Origin: Pseudomonas fluorescens
GTDB lineage: Bacteria > Pseudomonadota > Gammaproteobacteria > Pseudomonadales > Pseudomonadaceae
Direction: 5' to 3'
DNA: 57,959 bases
Assembly: GCF_002837185.1 (NCBI RefSeq)
Contig: NZ_KZ478018.1
Span: 1 to 57,959, forward strand
Below the pieces are notes generated by a model, which saw only the letters and a program-made list of their open reading frames with translations, was not told the origin of the DNA and ran no database searches. The position numbers and the translations under genes are program-made. Shown here one piece after another: positions 22,162 to 32,492 of the stretch. Numbering within the stretch: position 1 is the stretch's first letter; every line of letters begins with the position of its first letter.

Positions 22162-24876
22162 TCAGTACCACTGCTTGAAGCGGCGGATGTAAATCGTCTT
22201 CATCAGTTGGGCGACACAGCAGTAGGCGAGCAGGGTGCCCACCAGCCATGGGAAGTACGCCAGCGGCAGCGGTTGCAGGCCCACCAGGGTGCCCAGGGGC
22301 GAGAACGGTACGTAGATGCCCAGGGCGATGACGATGCCGGTCATCATCAACACCGGCCAGGCGGCCGTGCTCTGGAAGAACGGGATCTTGCGGGTGCGCA
22401 GCATATGCACCACCAGGGTTTGCGAGAGCAGGCCCTCGATAAACCAGCCGGACTGGAACAGGGTCTGCATTTCCACGCTGTTGGCCGAGAACACGTACCA
22501 CATCAGGGCAAAGGTGGTGATGTCGAAGATCGACGAGGTCGGCCCGATCCAGATCATGAAGCGACCGATGTTTTTCGCGTCCCACTTGCGCGGCTTGGCC
22601 AGGTATTCCTTGTCCATCTTGTCCCACGGCAGGGCCAGTTGGGAGATGTCGTACATCAGGTTTTGCAGCAACAGGTGAATCGCCAGCATCGGCATGAACG
22701 GAATGAACGCACTGGCCACCAGCACCGAGAACACGTTGCCAAAGTTGGAACTGGCGGTCATGTTCAGGTACTTCATGATATTGCCGAAGGTCTCGCGGCC
22801 TTTGAGCACGCCTTCTTCGAGCACCATCAAGCTCTTTTCCAGCAGGATGATATCGGCCGACTCCTTGGCGATATCGGTGCCGCTGTCCACCGAAATACCC
22901 ACGTCGGCATCGCGCAGGGCCGGCGCATCGTTGATCCCGTCGCCGAGGAAACCGACGGTGTGGCCGTTGGCTTGCAGCGCCTTGAGCACCCGTGATTTCT
23001 GCAGCGGGGTGAGCTTGGCAAACACCGTGCGTTCTTCCACGCAGCGCAGCAGCGTCGCGTCGTCCATCGCTTCGATTTGCGGCCCCAGCAGCGGTTGGCC
23101 GGGCTCGAGGCCGACCTGGCGGCAGATCTTGCTGGTCACGACCGCGTTGTCGCCGGTCAGCACTTTGACCGCCACACCGATCTGTTGCAGCGCGGTAATC
23201 GCCGGGCCGGCCGTTTCCTTTGGTGGATCAAGGAACGTCAGGAAACCATGGATCACCAGATTGCGTTCATCGGCGGTGGTGTACTGCTGGCGCGCCAGCG
23301 CTGCAGGGATGGTGCGGGTGGCGACGACCAGCACGCGAAAGCCGTCTTCGTTGTAGTCATTGGCGATCGCCAGCAACTGCTCGCGGCGGCGCTCATCCAG
23401 CGGTACGGCGGCGCCGTTTTCCAGGGCGTGGGTGGAAATGCTCAGCATTTCTTCCACGGCGCCCTTGCACACCAGCAGATGATCGCCGACGGCGTCCTTG
23501 ACCATGATCGACAGGCGCCGGCGGACGAAATCGAACGGCAATTCATCGACTTTGCTGTAGGCAAACGGCACTTCGAACTTGGGATTCTGCGCAGCGAACT
23601 GCACCACGGCCTGGTCCATCAGGTTCTTCATGCCGCTCTGGTGAAAGCTGTTGAGCCAGGCCAGGGACAGCACCGCATCATCGCGCTGGCCAAAGGCGTT
23701 GACGTGATGCTCCAGGATGATCTTGTCCTGGGTCAGGGTGCCGGTCTTGTCGGTGCACAGCACATCCATCGAGCCGAAGTTCTGGATCGCATTGAGGCGC
23801 TTGACCACCACTTTGCGCCTGGCCATGGCCGTGGCGCCTTTGGCCAGGTTGGCGCTGACGATCATCGGCAGCATTTCCGGGGTGAGGCCTACCGCAACGG
23901 CGAGGGCGAACAGGAAGGCATCGCCCCAATCACCTTTGGAGAAACCGTTGAGGAAGAACACAATCGGCACCATCACCAGCATGAAGCGGATCAGCAACCA
24001 ACTGACGCTGTTCACGCCACGGTCGAACGCGGTCTGTACCCTTGAGCCGACAATCGCCTTGGCCAGCGAGCCGAAGTAGGTGCGCGGCCCGGTGGCGACC
24101 ACTACGGCCTTGGCCCTGCCGCTGACCACATTGGTGCCCATGAAGCAGATGTTCGGCAGGTCGAGCAGGTTGCCCTGGTCGGCAGGCAGTGGGGACGCGG
24201 ACTTTTGCGTGACATCGCCGAGGGTGTCGTATTTTTCCACCGGCAAGGCTTCACCGGTGAGCACCGCCTGGCTGATAAACAGGTCGCGGGATTCGATCAG
24301 GCGGATGTCGGCGGGGATCATGTCGCCGGCCGACAGGTGCACGATGTCGCCGGCGACCAGCTCGCGCATCGGCACTTCGCGCAGGGTCGGCCGGGCGCCC
24401 ACCTGTTCGCGACGCAGCACCGTGGCGGTGGTGCGCACCATCGCCTTGAGCGCCTCGGCGGACTTGGCCGAGCGGTGTTCCTGCCAGAAACGCAGCAGGC
24501 TGCTGAGCAGCACCATGGTCATGATAATGATGACCTTGGTAGGGTCGGCTTCTTCGCCGTCCTGCATCGGCAGCCAGCAATCGGTGATAAAACTGATGCC
24601 GCCCAGGGTCAGCAATACGTAGATGAAAGGATTGTTCAGTGCCTGCAGGAACTGGACGAGGGCGTGAGGCGGCTTGTCATGGGCCACTTCGTTGTAGCCT
24701 TCGCGGTGCAGGCGCGCCGAGGCGTCCAGTTCGGTCAGGCCATCCTGGGTGGCGCGTACGTTGGCCAGGGTGGCCGACAGGCCGTTGCGGGCTTCGCGGG
24801 CGGCGCGCATCGACAATCTGGTGTTGTCGTCGATGCTTTTTTTCTGCGGCAGTGGCGTGTTTTTTACGGCGCTCAT
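22162..24876 (-). CDS. mgtA: Mg2+-importing P-type ATPase MgtA
   Basis: A 904-residue P3B-type ATPase of the inner membrane that imports Mg2+ under limitation. Motifs in order: TGEALPVEK (actuator), DKTGTLTQ with the phosphorylated Asp, KGAVEEM (nucleotide binding), TGDN, and GDGINDAP (hinge), with about ten membrane segments including the C-terminal set. The predicted start is ATG 24876, after AGGAG. Upstream lie ~730 bases of leader containing a 97-codon ORF and a strong promoter at 25617-25645, suggesting leader-based control. Confidence 0.95.
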   Translation of the reverse strand: MSAVKNTPLPQKKSIDDNTRLSMRAAREARNGLSATLANVRATQDGLTELDASARLHREGYNEVAHDKPPHALVQFLQALNNPFIYVLLTLGGISFITDCWLPMQDGEEADPTKVIIIMTMVLLSSLLRFWQEHRSAKSAEALKAMVRTTATVLRREQVGARPTLREVPMRELVAGDIVHLSAGDMIPADIRLIESRDLFISQAVLTGEALPVEKYDTLGDVTQKSASPLPADQGNLLDLPNICFMGTNVVSGRAKAVVVATGPRTYFGSLAKAIVGSRVQTAFDRGVNSVSWLLIRFMLVMVPIVFFLNGFSKGDWGDAFLFALAVAVGLTPEMLPMIVSANLAKGATAMARRKVVVKRLNAIQNFGSMDVLCTDKTGTLTQDKIILEHHVNAFGQRDDAVLSLAWLNSFHQSGMKNLMDQAVVQFAAQNPKFEVPFAYSKVDELPFDFVRRRLSIMVKDAVGDHLLVCKGAVEEMLSISTHALENGAAVPLDERRREQLLAIANDYNEDGFRVLVVATRTIPAALARQQYTTADERNLVIHGFLTFLDPPKETAGPAITALQQIGVAVKVLTGDNAVVTSKICRQVGLEPGQPLLGPQIEAMDDATLLRCVEERTVFAKLTPLQKSRVLKALQANGHTVGFLGDGINDAPALRDADVGISVDSGTDIAKESADIILLEKSLMVLEEGVLKGRETFGNIMKYLNMTASSNFGNVFSVLVASAFIPFMPMLAIHLLLQNLMYDISQLALPWDKMDKEYLAKPRKWDAKNIGRFMIWIGPTSSIFDITTFALMWYVFSANSVEMQTLFQSGWFIEGLLSQTLVVHMLRTRKIPFFQSTAAWPVLMMTGIVIALGIYVPFSPLGTLVGLQPLPLAYFPWLVGTLLAYCCVAQLMKTIYIRRFKQWY

Positions 24877-25110
24877 GGTGTGTACTCCTGTCGCCAACTC
24901 TCGACAAAACATACCCGTTACTTGCCTGTTTACAGGCGAGCGAAAGCATGCCGAGCCGCGAACTTCGCGATCGGTTTAAATAAGATCTGGATAATCACTT
25001 ACCGTAAATGCTGAGCACGCGTTTATTAACGTGCGCGCAGCAATTCACGACTGGATAAGTTCACAAGGAACTCCAGTGCATCAATAAGAAAGTTACTGTT
25101 TCCAGTCAGG

Positions 25111-25404
25111 TCAGGCGGCGCGAGCGCTCACGTGAGAACCGAGCATCACGCCCGTGCGGGCCAGGCTGGAAACGCTGGGTCTTTGCGGGTCCTGAGGGTC
25201 GGCGTGATCCGGGTGCTGCACCCACTGGCCGCTTTGCGGGCAGGCACGCCAATGGGCCAGCGGGCGGGCCGGGCGCACTTGCAGGGAGGATGAAACAAAC
25301 GCTGCGGGGGCAGGGGGCAAGCCTGCGGGCGCACGGCACTGCTTGGTGCGCAGGGCGGCGGCCAGGGTGCGTACATCAAGTAAAACATGGGTTTGGAAGG
25401 TCAT
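25111..25404 (-). CDS. Proline-rich 97-aa ORF in the mgtA leader
   Basis: A small basic protein with clusters of Pro (GLPPAPAA, RPARPLAH, HPDHADPQDPQRP) and no signal or family. It has a good ribosome-binding site (GAGGTG, 5 bases before ATG 25404). It lies between the predicted promoter and mgtA on the same strand, 234 bp before mgtA. In enteric bacteria, proline-codon-containing leader ORFs (mgtL) couple ribosome speed to mgtA expression. A similar role here is inference, and the ORF could also encode a stable protein. Confidence 0.55.
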   Translation of the reverse strand: MTFQTHVLLDVRTLAAALRTKQCRAPAGLPPAPAAFVSSSLQVRPARPLAHWRACPQSGQWVQHPDHADPQDPQRPSVSSLARTGVMLGSHVSARAA

Positions 25405-25587
25405 AACACACCTCGGGACCGGACACGCGACCGGCGAGGCAGTTACGGTGGAGCATCAAGCTCTAGCGCAGCTTACCGGGCCTGGAAGGCGAGTCCCGTC
25501 ATGTTCTGGGTTTGGCGCCCGACGCCCGCTGAGGCGGTGCTCGGACAGCGACTCGATACTGTGTCCATTGGCTTCTTTTGTGAGGTT

Positions 25588-25616
25588 TAAAAAAGGCCCC
25601 TGTGGCGGGCAGGGGC
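25588..25616 (-). terminator. Strong terminator downstream of arsC
   Basis: On the minus strand, GCCCCTG/CAGGGGC (arms 25610-25616 and 25596-25602) is followed by CCTTTTTTAAA. It would end leftward transcripts from the ars genes. Its right arm abuts the -10 box of the predicted mgtA-leader promoter. Confidence 0.85.
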
Positions 25617-25645
25617 AATTTACTCAGGCAGTTACAGAATGTCAA
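25617..25645 (-). promoter_or_regulatory. Sigma-70 promoter driving the mgtA leader
   Basis: Read on the minus strand, a perfect TTGACA (25645-25640) is separated by 17 bases from TAAATT (25622-25617). Transcription would start around 25610, inside the preceding terminator hairpin, so new transcripts would not form that hairpin. Confidence 0.7.
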
Positions 25646-25756
25646 CGCATGGTTAATTAAATGATCGGGTATTCAGAGTTGGTTCAGATAAGTGTGCGCT
25701 CATTTAACTTCAAATATCGCGTGCTGTAATAGGACGCTCTGAGCGAGTACCGGCAC

Positions 25757-25847
25757 TGTGTGGCAGGGGGCTTGCTCCCGATAGAGGCATATCAGTCAAA
25801 TAGGTGTACCTGACGCACCGCTATCGGGAGCAAGCCCCCTCCCACAG
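25757..25847. repeat. REPIN: two inverted REPs forming a hairpin
   Basis: TGTGGCAGGGGGCTTGCTCC followed by CGATAG (from 25759) is mirrored by CTATCGGGAGCAAG with CCCCCTCCCACA (to 25846) around a ~35-bp centre. This is the classical REPIN arrangement, a non-autonomous mobile unit in P. fluorescens. The remaining intergenic bases (25405-25587 and 25646-25756) contain nothing else I can support. Confidence 0.85.
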
Positions 25848-25879
25848 TTCTGATCGTCTTCGACATGGACACCGGTCGG

Positions 25880-26347
25880 TTAGGAAGCGATGCGGTCCAG
25901 TTCGATCTTCAATTGGGCGGGACTGATAGTTGCAAACGGCAAATGGAAAAAAGCCTGGCAACGGCTGATGATGATCGCCAGCGTTTTCTGGAACGCGGCC
26001 TCCACGCTGGCCTCATCCCCCTTAACATCTGACGGGTCCTCCAGGCCCCAGTGGGTTTTCACGCAAGGTCCGAAATACACTGGGCAGGCTTCACCCGCAG
26101 CCTTGTCGCACACGGTGATTACCACGTCCGGCGGGCTGCCTTCGAACGCCTCATTGCCCTTGCTGTACAAGCCTTCGGTGCTGATGCCTGCCGCTTGCAG
26201 CGTACTCAGGCTGCGCGGCAGTACCTGGCCCTTGGGAAAACTGCCTGAGCTGATCGCCTCGAAACCCGGCGGTGCCAGATGGTTGAACACCGCCTCGGAC
26301 AAAATGCTGCGACAGCTGTTGGCGGTACACATGAACAGAACTTTCAT
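25880..26347 (-). CDS. arsC: Arsenate reductase, thioredoxin-coupled type
   Basis: A 155-residue cytoplasmic protein reducing arsenate to arsenite. The PTP-like loop CTANSCRS holds catalytic Cys7 and Arg13. The relay cysteines Cys80 and Cys88 lie in ITVCDKAAGEACPVYFG, as in thioredoxin-dependent ArsC. It is unrelated to the glutaredoxin-type enzyme. It begins 11 bp after arsB on the same strand, and arsenite produced here is exported by ArsB. Confidence 0.93.
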   Translation of the reverse strand: MKVLFMCTANSCRSILSEAVFNHLAPPGFEAISSGSFPKGQVLPRSLSTLQAAGISTEGLYSKGNEAFEGSPPDVVITVCDKAAGEACPVYFGPCVKTHWGLEDPSDVKGDEASVEAAFQKTLAIIISRCQAFFHLPFATISPAQLKIELDRIAS

Positions 26348-26358
26348 CACGGCATTCC

Positions 26359-27642
26359 TTAGAAACTCAGGCGCAAGGCCAGGGCGGCGAGGGTGATCAA
26401 CAGCACCGGCACAGTCAGCACAATCCCGACCTTGAAGTAGTAGCCCCAAGTAATGGTGATGCCCTTGCGCGCCAGGATGTGCAGCCACAGCAGAGTGGCG
26501 AGGCTGCCGATAGGGGTGATTTTCGGGCCCAGGTCGCTGCCGATCACGTTGGCGTAGATCATCGCGTCCTTGACCACGCCCACGGCATGGCTGGACTCGA
26601 TGGACAGCGCGCCGATCAACACCGTTGGCAGGTTGTTCATCGCCGAGGACAACAACGCGGTCAGCACGCCGGTGCCCATGGCCGCGCCCCACACGCCATA
26701 GCTGGCGAAGGTGTCGAGCCAGGTGGCGAGGTAATCGGTCAGGCCGGCGTTACGCAAGCCGTACACCACCAGGTACATGCCCAGGGAAAAGATCACGATC
26801 TGCCATGGCGCGTCTTTCAAGACTTTGCGCGTGGAGATTTTGTGGCCCTTGGCGGCGATCACCAGCAACAGCACGGCGCACACCGCGGAAATCGCGCTGA
26901 TGGGAATGCCCAGCGGTTCCAGCGCGAAGCAGCCTACCAGCAGAATACCCAGCACCCACCAGCCGGCACGAAAAGTCGCACGGTCGTGGATGGCACTGTC
27001 GGGTTGTTCCAGGTCGGCCGGGTCGTAGGTCTGCGGAATATCACGGCGGAAAAACCACAGCAGCACCGCCAGGGTCGCGGCGACGCTGACCAGGTTCACC
27101 GGCACCATCACCGCGGCATATTCGTTGAAGCCGATCTTGAAATAATCCGCCGAGACGATATTCACCAGATTCGACACCACCAGCGGCAGGCTCGCCGTGT
27201 CGGCGATAAAGCCTGCGCCCATGACGAATGCCAGCGTCGCCGCCGGAGAAAAGCGCAGGGCCAGCAGCATCGACATCACAATCGGGGTGAGGATCAACGC
27301 CGCGCCGTCATTGGCGAACAGTGCCGACACCAGTGCGCCGAGCAGCACCATGTAGGCAAACAGGCGCCGGCCCCGGCCACGCCCCCAGCGCGCCACATGC
27401 AGCGCGGTCCAGGCAAAGAAGCCGGCTTCATCCAGCAACAGGCTGATGATGATCAGGGCGACAAAGGTACCGGTGGCGTTCCAGATGATGTGCCACACCA
27501 CCGGAATATCCGCCAGGCTGATTACCCCGCATGCCAGGGCCAGGATCGCGCCCAGGCTGGCGCTCCAGCCGACGCCCAGGCCCTTGGGTTGCCAGATGAC
27601 CAGCACGATGGTGACAAGGAAAATCGCAATTGCGACAAGCAT
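26359..27642 (-). CDS. arsB: Arsenite efflux pump ArsB
   Basis: A 427-residue inner-membrane antiporter with about 12 membrane segments. Typical ArsB blocks are seen: NATGTFVALIIISLLLDEAGFF-like sequence near residue 55, FANDGAALILTPIV, NLVNIVSADYF, and SAMNNLPTVLIGALS. It exports arsenite (and antimonite), driven by proton-motive force. It is the first intact gene of the ars operon. The arsR gene directly upstream is internally deleted and its frame runs into this gene. Confidence 0.95.
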   Translation of the reverse strand: MLVAIAIFLVTIVLVIWQPKGLGVGWSASLGAILALACGVISLADIPVVWHIIWNATGTFVALIIISLLLDEAGFFAWTALHVARWGRGRGRRLFAYMVLLGALVSALFANDGAALILTPIVMSMLLALRFSPAATLAFVMGAGFIADTASLPLVVSNLVNIVSADYFKIGFNEYAAVMVPVNLVSVAATLAVLLWFFRRDIPQTYDPADLEQPDSAIHDRATFRAGWWVLGILLVGCFALEPLGIPISAISAVCAVLLLVIAAKGHKISTRKVLKDAPWQIVIFSLGMYLVVYGLRNAGLTDYLATWLDTFASYGVWGAAMGTGVLTALLSSAMNNLPTVLIGALSIESSHAVGVVKDAMIYANVIGSDLGPKITPIGSLATLLWLHILARKGITITWGYYFKVGIVLTVPVLLITLAALALRLSF

Positions 27643-27847
27643 GAATTAACGCTCCGATGGCGCAGCAGCAGGTGCTGGCCCGTTGTGGTCTGTCGCCCAT
27701 TGCCTGCAGACGCAACGCGTCGTTCTGCAGGCAGGGCCGGCTGTCATCCAAGGCATGGATCAGTTCGCCTACGTAAAGTTCGCGCTCGCGCAGGATTAAT
27801 AGCGTCAGCCGTGCTCGGCCGGCATCGGCCAGGCATTTGAACAGCAT
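27643..27847 (-). pseudogene. arsR: arsR repressor gene with an internal deletion
   Basis: The start, MLFKCLADAGRARLTLLILREREL followed by YVGELIHALDDSRP, is the N-terminal half of an ArsR winged-helix repressor. It jumps directly to QNDALRLQAMGDRPQRASTCC, which matches the typical C terminus of Pseudomonas ArsR. The recognition helix and wing (about 45 residues, KISRHLALLR onwards) are missing, and the frame continues past the arsB start. The protein should not bind DNA, so arsBC control is probably lost or depends on another regulator. Confidence 0.7.
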
Positions 27848-27991
27848 TGCGGATAAACGGCCATGTAAGTCAAATCCTGATTTCGGTTGACGTGGATCAA
27901 CTGCCCGATGATCGACCACAAGTGATTGAAATTAAACTGAAACACGAATGTCCTAAAGTGCCCGCCCATTGCTGATGAAGGAAGCTCCCGC

Positions 27992-28207
27992 GTGACCCGA
28001 GCCACTCGTAACCTGCGCAAAACCCTGGATTCCATCGCGGAAAATAACGAAACCGCGGCGTTCGATCTCATGCGTGCCGTCGAAAAACTCGGCGATGAAG
28101 TGCTGCGCCAGCGCCTGCTCAACAGCATTCACCGGTTGAATCAGGACGCCTGCGAACTGCGCGAAGCGCGCGATTCGGTGGAGATGGTTTCGGTAAAACT
28201 GGCCTGA
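27992..28207 (+). CDS. Conserved small helical protein, 71 aa
   Basis: A soluble, charged, fully helical small protein (RATRNLRKTLDSIAENNETAAF...). GTG 27992 is preceded by GAAGGA at good spacing, and there is no ATG alternative. It appears to be a genus-typical protein without a known domain. It is oriented away from the ars genes and is followed after 70 bp by azlC. Confidence 0.65.
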   Translation: MTRATRNLRKTLDSIAENNETAAFDLMRAVEKLGDEVLRQRLLNSIHRLNQDACELREARDSVEMVSVKLA

Positions 28208-28277
28208 GCAAGATCGTTCAAGACAAGCGCCCGAGTGCGCTGCATGCTTGCCGACTGTTTGTCGATGAGCCCAGTCC

Positions 28278-28973
28278 ATGCCTGCTGCCCTCCCTCGTGA
28301 CGCGTTCACACGTGGCGCCATTGCTGTCATTCCGTTATCCCTGGCCTGTGCCCCCTGGGGGTTGCTCGCCGGCTCCATGGCCATCGATGCGCAGTTCACG
28401 CCGCTGCAAGCCCAGGGCCTGTCCGCCATCGTGTTTGCCGGTGCGGCTCAACTGGTGGCGATCGGCATGGTCAAAAGCGGCGCCAGCCTGCTCTCCATCG
28501 TGCTGACCACCTTGCTGCTGACCTCCCAGCATTTGCTCTACGGCATGCACATGCGCCCGACACTGTCCTCGCTCAACACCCGCTGGCGCATGAGCCTGGG
28601 TTTTCTGTTGACCGACGAGTTCTTTGCGCTGGTCAATCACTATGACCGCCAGACCTTCAATCGCTGGTATGCCCTGGGTGTCGGCCTGACGTTTTATATC
28701 ATCTGGAACCTGTTCACCCTGGCCGGCATTGTCCTGGGCAAAAGTATTCCCGGCCTGGACCAGCTGGGGCTGGAGTTTTCGATTGCCGCGACCTTTATCG
28801 CCCTGATCACGCCGGTGGTGCGCGACGTGCCGACGGTGGTCTGCGTCGCCGTCTCCCTGTTGTGTTCGGTATGGCTGAGTTACCTGCACTGGGAATCGGC
28901 GGTGGTGGTCTCGGGCGTATTGGGGATGAGCGCAGGGTTCGCCTGCAAGCGCCTGGGAGTAGGGCAGCGATGA
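28278..28973 (+). CDS. azlC: AzlC-family branched-chain amino acid exporter, large subunit
   Basis: A 231-residue inner-membrane protein with six or more hydrophobic helices and the AzlC signature PLSLACAPWGLLAG near the N terminus, then FAGAAQLVAIGM and SQHLLYGMHMRP. With AzlD it forms a two-component exporter of branched-chain or other amino acids. Its stop overlaps the azlD start (ATGA), indicating coupled translation. Confidence 0.9.
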   Translation: MPAALPRDAFTRGAIAVIPLSLACAPWGLLAGSMAIDAQFTPLQAQGLSAIVFAGAAQLVAIGMVKSGASLLSIVLTTLLLTSQHLLYGMHMRPTLSSLNTRWRMSLGFLLTDEFFALVNHYDRQTFNRWYALGVGLTFYIIWNLFTLAGIVLGKSIPGLDQLGLEFSIAATFIALITPVVRDVPTVVCVAVSLLCSVWLSYLHWESAVVVSGVLGMSAGFACKRLGVGQR

Positions 28974-29281
28974 TCTACCTGATGATTGTGGCGATGGCGC
29001 TGGTGGTGTTTTTCAATCGCTACCTGTTTATCGAGCCGCGCCTGCCGGTACGGCTCAATCGGGGCACGCGTGAGTTCCTCGGGTTTGCCGTACCGGGCAT
29101 GCTCACCGCGATTTGCGGGCCGATTATTTTCATCAAAGACCACCAGCTCGACCTGAGCCTTAGCAATCCCTACTTGCTGGCCGGAGTGTGCGCCGTGGGG
29201 TTGATGCTGTGCACGCGCAGTGTGCTGGTCACCGTGCTGTCGAGCATGGCGCTGTTCTATCTGCTGCGCTGGTGGTTGTGA
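28970..29281 (+). CDS. azlD: AzlD-family exporter small subunit
   Basis: A 103-residue protein with three to four membrane helices (MIYLMIVAMALVVFFNRYLF; AVPGMLTAICGPIIF; SMALFYLLRWWL), matching the length and layout of AzlD. It is translated with azlC through a 4-bp overlap. A GC-rich hairpin (29299-29316) follows; its A/T run is on the wrong side for a textbook plus-strand terminator. Confidence 0.88.
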   Translation: MIYLMIVAMALVVFFNRYLFIEPRLPVRLNRGTREFLGFAVPGMLTAICGPIIFIKDHQLDLSLSNPYLLAGVCAVGLMLCTRSVLVTVLSSMALFYLLRWWL

Positions 29282-29452
29282 ACCGCAGGCGAAAAAAAGC
29301 CCGCGGGAGGGCGGGCAGAAGGGAGACTTCTAAAAATGAGCGTGGCCACTATAAGACGCCGGCTTTGCCTTTACAGTGAAACAAAGTTCATGGGCGCGTC
29401 AGTTGGCGGCGGCGCAATGGTAGAGTCACGGTTTTCCCAAGGAAGCACAGGC

Positions 29453-29806
29453 ATGCACAAAGTGGTGATAGGCGCATTGGTACTGGCGACGCTGGCCGGC
29501 TGCGCGGGTTCGAAGATGAAGGAGGCGCGTGCGGGCAGCCCGTACAAGACCATGGCGTCGGACAAGGCCACCCTGGTGGTCGCCCAATGCATCCAGTACG
29601 GCTGGCAGGACGAAAGCGTGTTCGGCATCGATGCCGGCGGCTTCAAGGAAGCCACCGAGGCGGGAGGCTTTACGGTATACACCACGGGCGGTGACTACTT
29701 TGCGGATGTACAGAGCACGGGGGCGGGTTCTAGCGTCAAGTATTACGCCGCGGAGGACACGATGCCCGCCAAACGCCGTCTGGCTGCGCTTGCCACTTGT
29801 CTGTAA
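29453..29806 (+). CDS. Small lipoprotein of the EAR-GPYK family
   Basis: A 117-residue protein with a lipoprotein signal ending in TLAGC (Cys17). The mature part shows KEARAGSPYKTMASDK, AQCIQYGWQ and FTVYTTGGDYFADVQ, the same pattern as the lipoprotein part of the chimera at 17956 and the fragment at 9180. AAGGA precedes ATG 29453. The function is unknown. This is the only complete copy in the window. Confidence 0.75.
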   Translation: MHKVVIGALVLATLAGCAGSKMKEARAGSPYKTMASDKATLVVAQCIQYGWQDESVFGIDAGGFKEATEAGGFTVYTTGGDYFADVQSTGAGSSVKYYAAEDTMPAKRRLAALATCL

Positions 29807-29961
29807 TACCTTGCCTTAGTCATATTCGGAAACGCCCGGCGGGACAGCCGTCGGGCATTGGCCTATTATTCACCGGCTCGCCCGACGTGATGGCTCTTTA
29901 CCGGTACACGGATGTCGAGGCCGAAACGTCGGGCGGGCACCTCTTTTCCAAACCCTGGTGT

Positions 29962-30666
29962 TCAGCGTGGCATGAAGCCCAGCTGCCAGCGCCGGGGAAT
30001 CGCCAGGGTCGCCAGGCCCAGTGACCCCGCCAATGCGCCACTGACCCAGAGTGCGCGCAGCCCGATCTGCTGTTCCAGCAGCGCCCCGATCACCGCGCCG
30101 ACAAACATCCCTGCCCACGGGATCAACTGCATGCGCCAGCCATTGCGGCGTTCGCCCATCAGCCAGCGGCCCAGCCCGCGACCAAAGCGTGAGAGCGCCC
30201 CGGTGACATAGGTGAGCCCCACCGGCACGCCATTGACTTGCTCGACGGCCGCGTTAAGCATGCCCATGGCGATAATCGCCGCCAACAGAGCGGGCAGCGT
30301 ATCGGACCAGGGCAGCAGTGCCGCACCGCAGAGCAGGGCGCCGATGCTGAGCAGCAAGGGCAGCGCGTGGCGCTTGCTCAAGCGGCTGACGATAACCCCC
30401 AGCGCGTTGCCGATGATGAAGGTGGCAACCAGCAATACCAGGCGCGCGGTAAGCCCCCCGTCGCCTGCACTGATCGCGACCGCCAGGCGCGTGGTGTTGC
30501 CGCTCATGAACGAGACAAAATCGCCGCTGGCCATGAAACCAATGGCATCGGTCATGCCAGCGAGTACCGACAAACCGGCCACCAGCAGCAAGCCCACGCG
30601 TCCACGCCAGCGTTGTCGATGGGCGAGGGCAGCATTGGCGGAGGGCTTGAGGGGCGAAGGCAGCAT
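29962..30666 (-). CDS. DUF1275 (YoaK-like) membrane protein
   Basis: A 234-residue inner-membrane protein with six predicted helices and the family signature GMTDAIGFMASGDFVSFMSGNTT near residue 37, followed by GNALGV and YVTGALSRFG. DUF1275 proteins are widespread and of unknown transport function. It is a single gene oriented toward the lipoprotein at 29453. Confidence 0.88.
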   Translation of the reverse strand: MLPSPLKPSANAALAHRQRWRGRVGLLLVAGLSVLAGMTDAIGFMASGDFVSFMSGNTTRLAVAISAGDGGLTARLVLLVATFIIGNALGVIVSRLSKRHALPLLLSIGALLCGAALLPWSDTLPALLAAIIAMGMLNAAVEQVNGVPVGLTYVTGALSRFGRGLGRWLMGERRNGWRMQLIPWAGMFVGAVIGALLEQQIGLRALWVSGALAGSLGLATLAIPRRWQLGFMPR

Positions 30667-30732
30667 CGGCCGGTTTCCAGTGAGATTATCCGGCCACTAC
30701 CCTAGGACGCTTTGCGACTGCGTGCAATCAGA

Positions 30733-32367
<1,635 letters not shown>

Positions 32368-32492
32368 CAGCACCTCCAGGAAAATGTCGAACAGGCCAAC
32401 AAGCGCGCCAGGCGGCTCGTTGCAGAGGCATTTTTGGAAGGCTTAGTTGTTCACGTCGGCAATCGTCCCGAGAGTCAGAAGGGATTTGGAGG

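Noticed and set aside
26479..27840. 453-codon open frame opposite arsB
   Set aside because: Antisense shadow of a well-conserved membrane protein; Gln/His/Arg-rich mirror translation and no ribosome-binding site.
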